Program-made: the position numbers and the translations under genes
Notes under the pieces: generated by a model
Databases searched by the model: none
Seen by the model: the letters and a program-made list of their open reading frames with translations, nothing else
Told to the model about the DNA's origin: nothing
From: Pezicula radicicola
Taxonomy: Eukaryota; Ascomycota; Leotiomycetes; Helotiales; Dermateaceae
Direction of reading: 5' to 3'
NCBI GenBank assembly: GCA_003008705.1
Contig: PDUO01000036.1
Span: 319,968-383,967 of the forward strand
Length of the DNA: 64,000 nucleotides
In this document: piece by piece, positions 46,747-58,644 of the stretch
Position numbering within the stretch: the first letter of the stretch is position 1
Layout: each line of letters starts with the position of its first letter

Positions 46747-48677
46747 CTACTCTAAAACCAATCCCTCTCGGATCCTCTCTAGATCACCTTCGTCAAGACC
46801 CAAGTGGCCCATTACATATCCCTCGACACCTCCCCATTCATTGTAAAGCTCATCAATGACAGCCAGCATATTCTCGGCCTTGGCACTGATCATATTGTCA
46901 ATACCAGCCTTGTTGCCTTGGAGATCGGGCCTCTTCATCAATCGGTCCACGACAGAAGGTCGCCAGCTGACCAGTCCATCTTGAGTGAGGGCGTATTCAG
47001 CAGCAACTCTAGATGGAGAACAGCCGGCAAGAAGCATCAGTAGCATGACGGCAACCCCAGTTCGGTCCTTTCCTGCTGTACAATGCAGGAGAATCGGGCC
47101 AGGGAATGGCTGTGCGAAATGGAGAAGGATTTTTCGGAAGGCACTGGTACCTTTGAGGAGGATTCCTCGATAGACTCGAGCGAAGCCCTAATTTTAGGTT
47201 AGAGCGTGATTCAGGAGCGGAAATGATGAAGGGCACTTACCTCGCTTCCAACGCGAGTGTATTCGTTGAAACGCTCAGTCATGGCTTCGGGATTGTAGTC
47301 CTCGTCCGGAAAGACAGGTGCAAAGATGCGCTCTGTGGTCGATGGAGGAGAAGTCCAGGCTATATACTCCTTCTCCCAGGGGCCCAGTTGTCCTTCTTTA
47401 TGCCAAAGCCCATCTTCATAATCGCTTATATGACCACTACCATTTGTATCGCCGTTAGAATTGCCATTCTTGGCACTATCATGGAAGCTGGCTTTCGCAA
47501 CTTCGACTTTGGAACGGAGATCGAAGACTTTGCATATACCGAGCCTCTTCAGCTGTTCTCTGCCTTGAGGGGTGAGCTTATCGAGCCCTGCAGAACGGTA
47601 GATGAGCTTGCGGATCGAGCCATTGCCAGGAGGAGCATCACTTTGTGGAGAAACCCAGCGGAAGTTGAGAACACCGTCGATGTGGATGAATGGCGCCGGC
47701 TCAGCAATAGTTTTCTTTTTCTTGGTACAATGTCCATTCTGCTTGATTCCTTTCCATTTGACCACAGGGGCACGTTCAAGGCATGACACATCTCGATACG
47801 CATCTTCCCATGGCAGGAATAGACCCTGACCGGCAGCAGGAGGACGATTAAGTCTTCGTTCAAGGGTACAAAGAATTGCGTACGCCATGGGCGTAAGATC
47901 ACGTAGAGACTTGTGGCAGTTCTGTCGAGTTCCCAGATCCACCTCAGCCAATGCATCAAGACCCACAAGTCTCAGTGTATCAATGAGCGTCCCGATCTCA
48001 ACTCCATATCCGACTGGGAAGCTCAACTTTTCCAGTAGGTCTCTCCGGCCTGCAAATTCGCCAGCAAGCGGCTGCCGGAATCCAGCCAAGAGTGGAAAAT
48101 GCAGGTTCAACAATGGCCGAGCCAGAATCTCCGTCACCCTTCCACCATCATGAGCTCGCAATTCTCCGGTGTTGTCTTTGAATGGTCGATCGAAGCACCC
48201 CCGAACCATCTTGATATCATCGTTCAAGATCAACGGCGCGATGATGCCCAGCAAATGTGCCGGGTTTGGATCCTGCGTATCACCATCAATGAAGGCAACG
48301 ATATCTCCATCCGTCGCTTGGAGAGCGCGCCATAAGGCGTCACCCTTGCCTTTTGATGGTCCCAGCTCTGGGGAAATCGTTTTGCGCTGAATCACACGCG
48401 CTCCATGTGCAGCAGCAACAGCGCCTGTGCCGTCAACGGAGTTGTCGTCGACTGCAATCACGGACGTGACTATCTTCGCTTCAACTAGAGGTTGGACTGT
48501 AACTTGAAGGACACCGGCGATATAGGCTGCTACCTCTTTGCTGGGGATAATAACAGTGACTTTCAGGTTGTGCGTTCTTACTTTAGCGGCAAGCTCCTCA
48601 ATGGAGAAATCGGAATAATGAAAACGATTATTGGTGCACCAGACTCGTATAATGTCTTGATTGGAGTTCGGATCCAT
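46747..48677 (-). CDS. Fusion of glucosyl-3-phosphoglycerate synthase-type glycosyltransferase (GT81) and tyrosine-phosphatase-type (Y_phosphatase3) domain
   Basis: Exons 47241-48677 and 46747-47187 (intron 47188-47240) join to 625 codons. Residues about 10-280 resemble bacterial GpgS: KVTVIIPSKEVAAYIAGVL, VIAVDDNSVDGTGAV, GPSKGKGDALWRALQATDGD, the DxD-type FIDGDTQDPNP (D131-D133), RVTEILARPLLNLHFPLLAG, RQPLAGEFAGRRDLLE, FPVGYGVEIGTLIDTL and EVDLGTRQNCHKSLRDL. GpgS joins NDP-glucose and 3-phosphoglycerate. After a linker (about 281-330), residues 331-625 form a tyrosine-phosphatase-like domain: FIHIDGVLNFRWV, KLIYRSAGLDKLTPQGREQL, ICKVFDLRSKVE and the CX5R loop HCTAGKDRTGV (C515, R521). The usual NFRD aspartate is Trp here. 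I infer that one protein may make and dephosphorylate glucosyl-3-phosphoglycerate to glucosylglycerate. The synthase part lies wholly in one long exon, as expected if it came from bacteria. First ATG is at 48677. Confidence 0.85.
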
Positions 48678-50645
48678 TCCAGTCACCGGATTAATCGAGT
48701 ACTGCTTTTGTTGGAGAATTGTACAGCTGGAATATTACTACTGTACTGCTTTGTTGTCCTGGCGAAAAAAAAAGTAAGGAACGAGGGACTCTTTATCCTT
48801 GTCAGAGCCCTATCAACTTTCCCTCCACGCAAAGCAAACGGATTGTATGGACGTGATACGTACCCCAATGCCAGCATTTCTTTGTTGTCACAGCAAACTC
48901 CTTGCCTCGCAAATCTCGCAGAGGCGTTTGTGTGTAACACCAAGCAAGGAGCTCTGATGTTATCACACAGCGTCATTAGAGGCAACGTGCTAAATCAGCG
49001 ACAAATGATTGATGAGAGTTGAAGGTCCAATCTTCCAAAGGGGCCAGATTAACATCATCTCACAAAGGGGGCCTGCAGACCTGAGGGCAACCTAGTTCGT
49101 TTGCCCCGCGTACCCCACAGCGAAAATGCGATTCGTACGAGGGCAGACAATACTCGGCCATGGAGTCGCGTGTATTTGTACCACGAGGATGTGTTCGGGA
49201 TTCAAAACTCGGAAGCCTACCACGGAGGACAGCACTGAGGAATAGGTCAGCTGGACCTTGGAGGTATTGCAAAATTCTTGAGCCGTTTGCTTTCGGATTT
49301 CGATGTGCAAGATCTGCAGTGTCGCCATGTCATGGGAAACGAACAACAAGGATATAGACAATTGTATACCAATTGGCTATCTCTAAGCTAAAGTCGTCTC
49401 TGAAGGAGAAAGAGAAGGAAGAAGAGCTAACTCCAAGTAAGGCCCAGTGCCAAGGGAACTAGTGAACTAGTGCCTATCATGTGACCTAGTCATCATGTGA
49501 CAAACCCAACACGCCATCAAGAGCTAGTGCCACGGTGCATGGTCGTACAAACAACAGCTTTGTCGTTTATACCTCACCGATAGTTCAATATGGCAGAAAA
49601 TGGAACACCGAGGTACATGGAAACAGGACTTCCTGATGACCTTTATTGTCAAGACCGTGGGGTCTATCTCAAAACGTACAGGAGGTTTTCCTCCTCGACA
49701 CCATTTCCTCACATGACATCCTACGTAGGCCTAGGTTTGCTAGCTTTGTGTAAGCGTTGACTTTCATTCAGGCCCCCATGATCCTTTCCGCGGAAGTACA
49801 GATGTTACTTCTCATGCGGAAGAGACAATGCTGAGGAACAGCCATAATGATAGGTTGAGTAGACCGAAGACGCGAAGTATTCAATGATGTCGTGGTATGT
49901 ATCAATCTCGAGTCTCTGTAAATATATTTGATGAGAGCGGTAAAGTCATGCATAGATCAACTGATACTGATGAAGAGAAGGTTTTGTCGAATGGTCAATT
50001 GGAAAGGAGCTGCTTTTATACAGGACACTCTACGCCTCCGTGCTGAGCTTGTATGCGAGTTCGGCGGGCCTATCAGTGTTACACCGGGTATGGATTTCTC
50101 CGACAGATACAATGTGTCAATCTGAGAGCCGCTTGTTAGCTTTAACTTCATTAGTTGAAGCGATTTATTTCAATGTTTAGGCACATACAAGATTTGTGCT
50201 ACTTTGATTGGTGTTAATCCGAGATATAGATAGACGATTGAATAAGTAGCAAGGTCGTCGCTACGACACTTGTGGTTAAAAAGTGTAAGGGCGCGCAATG
50301 ACTTTGTGGTTGAGAACTCGAGGAGTCCAGCCAGCCCAACCAGCATTTTCTGGAGGAAAACACTACTAAATAACAGCAAACAAGCCTTTCGGAAAATGTA
50401 ATATCTGCTCTACACAATCGTTAGTGGGTATAAAGTGCGGTTTTGTAAGAATGCTGCACTGTTTTGGTTTATGCAAGCATAGCTAGGTTTAGTTTATGTA
50501 ATTTTGATGCATTTCCACAAGTTCATGTTAACTAATCTTGCATAGCTACGGAGAGTCGCCAGAAGAATAATAAATTTAAATCTCTACCATAGATAGCTAC
50601 AGGCGGCAATCACAAATAGTGTCGATCAAACAACAACATCATCCC
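48678..50645. other. Intergenic region with solo LTR
   Basis: 5' flank of the fusion gene and 3' flank of the rhodopsin-like gene. Contains a solo LTR at 49328-49511. Other frames are short and featureless. Confidence 0.55.
49328..49511 (-). mobile_element. Solo LTR (184 bp) with 5-bp target duplication
   Basis: On the minus strand it starts TGTTGGGTTTGTCACATGAT and ends GTTTCCCATGACA, the TG...CA form of retrotransposon LTRs. CGCCA flanks both sides (49323-49327 and 49512-49516). No internal coding region is nearby, so this is the product of LTR-LTR recombination. A decayed copy in opposite orientation is at 31789-31975. Confidence 0.85.
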
Positions 50646-52134
50646 CTAAATCTTCTTCTGCTCCTTCCAATCCATCTCCTTCTTAACCCTAATAGAATGC
50701 ATAGGATACTCATCTACACTACCAACCTCATCATTCTCCCCCCTAACCGAAATCCGATTCTTGCGATGGCTAGAATAACCCTTTGGAGTAAACCCAACAG
50801 CCTCACCACTCCCATGATCACTTCCATTCCCCGAAGATTCATTCAACCTCTCAAAACTTCCTGTTCCATCATCTCCTTTCACTTTTCCTCCTATTGACCA
50901 TGTAGGTATTCCTCCACCACTACCTCCTATCGTTACTAGATTGGAATTTACGGGTGTCTTTTGACTGGGTTGTGGTGTTCGGCCCCAGCAGGAGTAGGCT
51001 AGTGGACGGAGGGTGGGTAGACAGGCACTTATTATTCCTATTGTTGGTTCGATTGTTGTGTAGATCCAGGGAAGGGTAAGGACGTCTATGATTTTGTGTA
51101 TTAGTTTTGCGCCTTAGGAGGTATTAGTAAGAGTAGGAGTAGGAGTAACAAACATGTAATATCTGCATTTGCTCCTTGAGCTGAAAGATCGAAAAGACTA
51201 GCAAGACGAATAATACTGATAACAACAACCCTAAAACAACCCCCCAAAACATTAGTCACACACAATATATAATTAAAGACAAGACAAGACAACAACATAC
51301 AAACCACCCATCATAAACATTCCCATAATAGCACCTTTTTGAGACCTCGGCATCTGAAGATTCCAAACCTCTCTAGCCGGCAAAGCCAAAATAGCCAAAT
51401 CAGTAATAATATTAGGGACGGCATTCCCAATGTAAAAATTATTAGGATTGATACATTTCCCTCCTACAATCGTCTTATCCCATGCGTATGCTACGGGAGT
51501 ACATTGGAAGATGGAGACGAAGAGGATTGCTATCCACCACATCATTATGACGATTCCGATTATTAGAGCTGAGATTCGGAAGGGTCGTGTTGGGAAGATT
51601 TGGTAGTACATTAGGAGGATGGCTATTTTTATTGTTACGAGGCTGGTTCCGTAGACTATTTCTACGGCCATTAGACCCTGTTTTTATGGTGTTAGGGATG
51701 TTAATATGTTATTTGGGGAGACTTTAGTTTGTTGTGTTGTAGGTACTGTACCTTTAGGACGTTTGATAGACCATTTTTAATAGTTGTTTCGACTACTACG
51801 ACGCTTTGTCCGAGGCCATTTTGTACACCTATTCCTAATTAGTGATAATTATCAGGTAAAAATTGGGTCAACAACATACTGATGATGATAATGGCCAACG
51901 CGCCATATACAAGTGCCTATTCGAACGTCAGTCATTCAGAAACCTAGGAATATAAGATTGCATAAGATAAACACTTACAAGAGAAACAAGTATCATATAA
52001 TCATCCGCCGCCAGCGCCATCCTCTTGAACCTTCGAGCCCATAATCGTAATGCAACAAAGATTGTACAGATGATTGTCATAGCTGTACAGATCCTGATTG
52101 CCTCAGGGCCTTTATTCATCGTCGTTGTCGACAT
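50646..52134 (-). CDS. Rhodopsin-like/SAT4-type seven-helix integral membrane protein
   Basis: Six exons (51979-52134, 51880-51916, 51752-51828, 51301-51677, 51154-51230, 50646-51085) join to 387 codons. Helices alternate with family signatures: ICTIFVALRLWARRFKRMAL and ADDYMILVSL (helix 1-2 junction), LVYGALAIIIIS, GLGQSVVVVE, EIVYGTSLVTIKIAILLMYY, MMWWIAILFVSIFQCTPVAY followed by AWDKTIVGGKCINPNNFYIG, NIITDLAILALPAREVWNLQ, VVVISIIRLASLFDL, YVLTLPWIYTTIEPTIGIIS and ACLPTLRPLA. These match the fungal rhodopsin-domain (SAT4-like) membrane proteins related to PTH11-type receptors. No CFEM domain is present. The polar C-terminal tail of about 100 residues is Ser/Gly-rich. Signalling role and ligand are unknown. 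Confidence 0.87.
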
Positions 52135-54490
52135 GGTTCAGGTTCAGGTTCAGATTCACACCGCTTGTCCTGTGGAGAGAGTTTCTTCTCCTCCTACGCG
52201 AGGATGGGTATGAAGATATATATCATGCAATATTTTCGAATGGAGGCGAGCAAAGGCCTAGAATCCAGAGAGTATTTATTTTACTCTGTACCGGTAACGA
52301 AGAAGTAAATAAACGACAGTGCTGAATTGAAATTTCGATGAATTGAGTTGTTGAACGAAAAGAAGGTTTAAGTTAAGATTCAGGGAATGTGCTTGTGGCT
52401 TAGAATATAAAACTCATTGCTTAGCAGTTTGAGTCTGATTCGATATTCCAGATGATTGACTGACTGACCCCGAGTACAAATTGAGTATGTACGCATGTGC
52501 ATGTACCCTCGAGCCTCTTGAAGCATGGAACCAGGGAGATTTCACACAGGCACAGTGGTGAGTACTGTAGTCGTACTGTAGTTCATAGAAGGAAGGAATA
52601 TTTAGGGAAGGATCAGCGGGGAGATGGGAGGAGACATTTTCGAATCCATAATAACGGTACAGTCTAGTAACGCTTTTTCCTCTTTTGAGTTTTTTTTTGT
52701 GTGCCAGGTGTTTCCTTTTAGACCAGGGATAGGGTACACACGTATTAAGTGGCTTGCTAATAATCACGTTCAGGATCCTTAAAGAGTCTCAGAGTCTTCT
52801 TAGAGTAGTAGCTTGGCAAAGCGTCGTACGTGCTTGTACCGCAGGGTCGGACTGGGATCTAGCCTCTGGTGACTTTAGGAAAAGTAAAATCAGGTCTCTT
52901 TTTACCTTGCTTTTCTACCGAGATGCAGGAACCGTTACGCTTATCGAGGAAACTGTGAACTCTCTCATCATAATGTCCCGATGGCGAAAGGACAGGGGTT
53001 CTGGGGCATGGAAAATACCCAGTTTGAGTTCTTCGTCGTTAGTCTCGCTAATACTGGTGGTATATACCCACTTATGGGTATCAGTCCATGCTCCATAAAT
53101 CAGGCCATCCAAATCCATCGACGACTACTTCACGGGCGGAGACTACAAAAGAGAACATCTGATTTGATGATTAAAGTTAACTAACCGACTTATCGGTAAT
53201 TGAGAGATCCTTATCTACTGTAAACTTTCAATGAGGTGAGTTGTGCTGGAAATACACCATGTTGCCATTAATGGCGGCACAAAAATGCCCATTAGCGAAG
53301 CCTTCCAAGGATAAATTTTGGTCTGTTCGGGCAGTTGAAATGATTAAAATCTATTAAACTCGTTGAAAACTTTCCAGCATTAATGAAAACATGCTGTACA
53401 CTAATTCTGTGAGCCCTCTTATGGTAGGAAGTACCTCCGTACAGCAAACTGTTGTGCGAAAAGTATTTCGCAAAGAGACTTTGGACCCCTATTTCTCCTT
53501 TAATTCAAGCGAGGAGGACTGTGCGTAGCACGTTCCTATGTACTTACATTTTCGGAGTCCGGAAGACCCTTCATACATTGATTGATCTGCAAATACAAAG
53601 TCGATACAGTAAAATGATCGATCTCCTATTCTGACTTTGAAAACAGTAGTGCACGTTGCAGTAAAAGGCCATAAGGGAGAGCACGTTCTCACATCGCTTT
53701 AATACAAACCTCGGAAAACCTTCCATGAATCGCTGTCAATCTAGACCCAAAACTCCACATCGAAGTTCCATGCATTAAAGAAATATGCATACGTACAGTA
53801 CCGGCCCGTTCCTACAGACGTAGTGAAAACCCAATTACAATATTCGTATCTAGTGAATGAATGGAACCATCTAAGAAAAGTGACTTGATTTAAACTTTCC
53901 ATTCGTCCTTTTCTACCGAATTTTTTGTACGTGCTTTCCCCGAATTCCGATCTTTCGGCCGATTATGCAAAACGAAAGTCGGAATGGCCGTGTGTGAAGA
54001 CCGACTAGTTTTGTTGGTCTCCTTTCCTACCTATTTGATAAACCGTTGGTCCTTGTGTAATCACGCTCTCTTTTATCTGCAAGTGCTTATATGCATATAT
54101 GAGGCGTACTCTCTTAGTGTCATCAATTACGAAAGTACATCTAGTATACAGACAGCGCTTAAAGCGCATGGATGGTCGCTTAACTTCCCCATCCATCCAA
54201 ACCCCAGCCCTCGTACCTTCCCAATTTTTCTTTCTCTTGAGTCGCGCTACTTATGCTCCTCCACGAAAAGCTTCCCAAATAAAAGATTGGGCCATGGGAC
54301 CAGTGATAGGAACAGCTGATCAACTTACGATTGAGAGATAACACAGACGCCACAGAATTGTGGTGCTCAGAATCTCCTTTTCCTCACGCAGTTACCCCTC
54401 CATTTCTGAAAGTCTATCTTTTTCCTTTTGCTCAACTCAATTGAGTCTTCCCAAAAAGAGGCAGCTACTTCGTTCACAGATTTATTAAAC
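52135..54490. other. Intergenic region
   Basis: More than 2 kb without a convincing gene. A GGTTCA triplicate lies right upstream of the rhodopsin-like start (52136-52153). Other open frames are under about 120 codons and featureless. Confidence 0.5.
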
Positions 54491-55303
54491 ATGTCCTCCG
54501 CCAAGCCAACACTCCTCCTCGTCCATGGCGCCTGGCACACACCAGAATGCTTCTCCAGTATACAGCCAAAACTCGAGAGCCTCGCATATCCAATCGCAAC
54601 AGTCCAACTACCATCAAGTGGAGGAGCACCTACAACAACATGGAAAGACGATGTAAAGGCTATATTGGATGTTGCACTTCCAATAATGGATGAGGGGAAG
54701 GAAGTAGTTATCATCTGCCATTCCTACGGTGGAATCCCAGGAACAGCAAGTACACAAGGTCAAAGCATTGAAGAACGTACAAAGTTAGGAAAGAAGGGTG
54801 GTTTCAAAGCAATTTTTTTCATTGCTGCTTTTGCTATCCCTGTTCGTGGTATGACTTTGAAGCAAACTTTTGGTGGTGTATATCCACCTTGGTTTACGGA
54901 AAAGGTAGGTTAAAAAAATCCCCCTTCTATATCAACATGCATCTTTCACGTTACTAAATTATTCAACCACTTTTAGGATGGAATGGCAGTACCAGGACCA
55001 GGAGCAAGAGAAGCGTTCTACAGTGGAGCCAACGAAGAAGAAGCAGAAGCCATGCTCAAAAAATGCAACAATCATACCATAGCAGCTTTCGAAACACCAG
55101 TCGATTTCGTAGCTTCTAATCTTACTATTCCACGTACTTACATGATTTGCGAAACCGATCAGATTATGGTTTTACCTTTCCAGGAACAATTGGTTGCTGC
55201 TATTCCGGGTATGAAGAGTCAGAGGTGTACGGCTGGACATAGTCCGTTCTTGACGATGCCGGACAGGACGGTGGAAGTTATTGTTGGGGTTGCTGATGAG
55301 TAG
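54491..55303 (+). CDS. Small alpha/beta hydrolase (methylesterase-like)
   Basis: Exons 54491-54904 and 54977-55303 (72-base intron) join to 246 codons. The start is MSSAKPTLLLVHGAWHTPEC, where HGAWH is the oxyanion-hole strand. The nucleophile is in VVIICHSYGGIPG (HSYGG). The third strand pair ends in RTYMICETDQIMVLPFQEQL, which provides an acidic residue, and the catalytic His is in TAGHSPFL. Size and motifs match the AB-hydrolase group of plant methylesterase/hydroxynitrile-lyase-like proteins that is common in fungi, cytosolic and of mixed ester substrates. No signal peptide. It is followed by a sulfotransferase-like gene 600 bases downstream on the same strand, without evidence of a shared pathway. 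Confidence 0.88.
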
Positions 55304-55909
55304 GGTGGTTAATGGATTGTTAGAGGGGTGATGTTGGGACTCAACTTGTGTACTAGGTGTATGACAAGAGTATACTCAAATCCGTCTATTAGCGAGCGAA
55401 CATTGGTACTAAGTGTGTCAATTCTACACTTCTGTTGCACGCAATGGCGTTGTAGCATTGTTTCTATGGACTCGCATTCAATGTTTCATGAAACAATTCA
55501 AGTATTCTATCTCCTCTAATCCTTCGGATAGTTTCTACTTTTCTGGTTTGCTCCAATGAGCATTATGCTCCCGTATTCCGCTTCTAGACAAGTGCTGACA
55601 TAGACCTAGTGCTCACATCAGAAACGCTCATTGACAGATCAGCAACACCATGCAAGAAAATGGTAAAAACTGCTATAGAGGCTCTGAATTGACTTTGCGT
55701 CTAAAAGACTAGAGACTCTTTAGTGCAAGTCTCAGGAAGGTTAAAGTTAAAAGCTTACTACAACGTCATATACTTAAACATCACTTCACAGCACTTTATC
55801 CTCAATATTTAATATCACCAACATCAACTACCCTCCAATCCCTCATAAAACCCAACACTCAAAAAATTCTAGACCTTCTCCACCAAAAAGAAACCTCCTC
55901 CCTTTCACA
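55304..55909. other. Intergenic region
   Basis: 3' flank of the hydrolase and promoter of the sulfotransferase-like gene; the last 100 bases are a C/A-rich leader. No gene seen. Confidence 0.5.
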
Positions 55910-56961
55910 ATGTCCTCAACCAAAAACCCAATCCACAGACTCTTCGGCGTAGACGCAGCCGAACACGGTAGAAGCGAACCAATAAAACCAGACCCAAACA
56001 TAAACCTGCAAGTAATAAACCTAGGACTATCAAGAACAGGCACAACATCAATGAGCGCAGCTCTAGAAATCCTAGGTTTCGGTCCTTGTCATCAAGGAAT
56101 TGTAAGTCTGGTCCCTATCAATATCCAACCCCCACAACCCCCCCCCCCAAAAAAACAAAACCAAACATATCATCCTTTAAACTTTTAAAATGCCTATATA
56201 GGACTTACAAAAATAACACAAAACAGGATGTCTTCCACTCTCCCACCCTCTGCAAAGGTTGGACATCAATCCTCAAAGACATGAACACAAATTACGCAAC
56301 CCAAGGACCCTCCCTCTCCACACGAATCCAACAGCTCCTCCATGGCTACCGCTCAAGTTGCGACCACCCCATAAACCAAATACCCAAAGAAATCTACAAC
56401 ACCTACCCACAAGCAAAATACATCCTAACAACCCGTACCGGAGGATCCACAGAATGGTGGAAAAGTTTCTCGGGAGCAGTAGGCGTACATTTTCGATCTG
56501 ACTGGTCTCATCACCTCTTCATGTTTCTCTTATATCCAGTTGGATTCCTGAGAAGAATGAATTTTCAAGTGGAACAGAATCGGATTATGTGGATTCAGAG
56601 GTTTGGAAGGGTTGATTCGGTGCTTTATGATAAACATAATGCTATGGTTGAGGAATTAATTCCTGAGCATCAATTGTTGGTTTTTAATGTTAAGGAGGGT
56701 TGGGGTCCGCTTTGTAGGTTTTTGGACGTGGATGTTCCGGAGGATAGGGAGTTTCCGAGGTTGAATGAGATGGAGAGTATGAGGACTATTTATTTTGGGA
56801 TGCAGTGTTTCGCTGCGTGCGTTTGGGGGTTTTATATTGGGGTGGTAGTTGGGGGGTTCTATTTGGCGAGGAGACCGGAGGTTTTGAGGCGGTTTGTGGG
56901 AGGTGTCTTGGGGTGGGTTTCTAATGTTGTGTCGAGTCTACAGAGTAGGTATATTAATTAA
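55910..56961 (+). CDS. Sulfotransferase-family P-loop protein with C-terminal membrane helix
   Basis: Exons 55910-56101 and 56227-56961 (125-base intron) join to 308 codons. The N-terminal P-loop-like motif is VINLGLSRTGTTSMSAALEI, where the phosphosulphate-binding loop (RTGTTS) of this group lies. Conserved segments follow: LGFGPCHQGIDVFHSP, YPQAKYILTTRTGGSTEWWK, VKEGWGPLCRFLDVDVPEDR and EFPRLNE. A helix near the C-terminus (FAACVWGFYIGVVVGGFYLA) anchors it. The pattern matches the fungal Sulfotransfer_4-type proteins, often loosely annotated as NAD-dependent epimerases; whether they transfer sulphate is not established. The acidic region between HGYRSSCDHPINQ and IPKEIYN is shorter than in some relatives, so a residue or two may be mis-spliced. 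Confidence 0.82.
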
Positions 56962-58644
56962 CTTAAGCACTGAAAGTGGACTACGAACATAAATTGTATA
57001 CCTCGAATTTTTACTTACAGAAATATCTCTATAAAATGAAATATTTTATTTAGCTAGAGTGATCCCGACAAACCTTGTAGTCCTATCTCCTATATAGTAG
57101 TATAGGACAACTTTAGGAGTGTGCTAGTATGTGTACATCGCTAACTAGCGAAACTTGCTACTAACGACTAGTCTACGTAAAGGTACATGCGATTTGTAAA
57201 GGTCTCCTACTCTATAGCTATCCACTTTTGCTTTGTTACATGGTTTTATTGTCTTATAACTAGTAGAACCTCGAATTGCACTATACGCACACACAAAGAT
57301 ATAGGAATTGGTATATGCTTAATATTAATATCTGTATTGAATATAGTCCTATACTTTGTAAGAGATAACCTACCAAGGACCAAATCATCTAGCCAAGCCT
57401 TAGGCAGGTATTATAAGAACAACCTCGCAGAGCCTCCAGAGGCCAAGCTACAAGACTAGCCAGAAAATGACAGTCATAGAGAAGCTCCTACTGCTCCTCT
57501 ATAGAAAACCAAAAAAAAACTTCTCGTAGAATGCAGACACTGCCAATATATAATAGGATACCTAATACTTACAAAGGAGCATAATGACTAACTTGATTTC
57601 AAATTCAAGTAACTAAGTAACATTATAGTACAGTTAACAGTAGGTTACTTAAACTCTTATATAACTAGATATTTACCGGTACACCCTTTTTAATATACTT
57701 ATAAACACCCCTCTACACAACAAACAAACCACCCCCTAAAGAAACACCTTACTAAAACAACCCTAAGGTACCTATCTCCTAAATAAACATACCACAAAAC
57801 ACGACAAGAAAAAAGAAAACAGCCACCACCACCACCACTGCCACCTTTTAAGTCCCCCTCCCCTTAAAAAGGTTCCTAAAAAAACAAGTCCTCCAAAAAG
57901 ACAAAAAGACATATAACAATAGGTATTCACTAGTAATCACCCACCCACCCAACTACTAATACCCAACTACCAATCTACTATCCTATCTAAGACCTATCTA
58001 AATAAGCATAGTACAGTAAAACGAATAAGATACCTAGTTCTCCTTAGTCTATAATTATATATATACCTTAGGACTTTTTATACAAGCTAGTAAAACGAAT
58101 TAGAAACTTTTTTTTAAGACTTTATAGAATGTAATATATAGAAGTCTACAGAAGGAAAAGTTTTCTGTTTTATGTAGTTAGAAGAGTAATAAAATATTGT
58201 TGTATTTTAGTTGCTAGATATATAGGTAGGTAGATAAGAGAGGGGAGAAAGATATATAAGGTAGTGATGAGCTTTTCGTTGGTAGGCAGAGAATTGTATT
58301 ATAAAGTAGTAGAGCAACTAATAACAGACGTTTGTAATAAAGTTTTAGATTGTTTTATTTTGGCATTGGATTGTGGTGCTGGTAAGAGTTGTTGAATCGG
58401 GGAACTTGTAAGTATTTGATATAAAGTTTATACTAGTAAATCCAATTCATACTATTTTATACTATTATTACCTATTCCTATATCATGAATCATCTACAGA
58501 GGCATCATAACTTTTATCATCACTCGTAAGCTTGCGCAACCAATACCTATCACCGCATCAGCATCTATCAAAACCAACACTCATCACTGACCCAATACTC
58601 GTCACTAAACCAACAGTTATCACTCTGAGCCTCAGCATCAACAT
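56962..58644. other. AT-rich region with repeat copy B
   Basis: Contains the repeat block 57,084-57,327 that matches 43,220-43,450, then AT-rich, low-complexity sequence to about 58,500. No open gene. Confidence 0.6.
57084..57327. repeat. Dispersed RIP-diverged repeat, copy B
   Basis: Same orientation and order as 43,220-43,450, with differences largely C/T and A/G. Confidence 0.65.
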
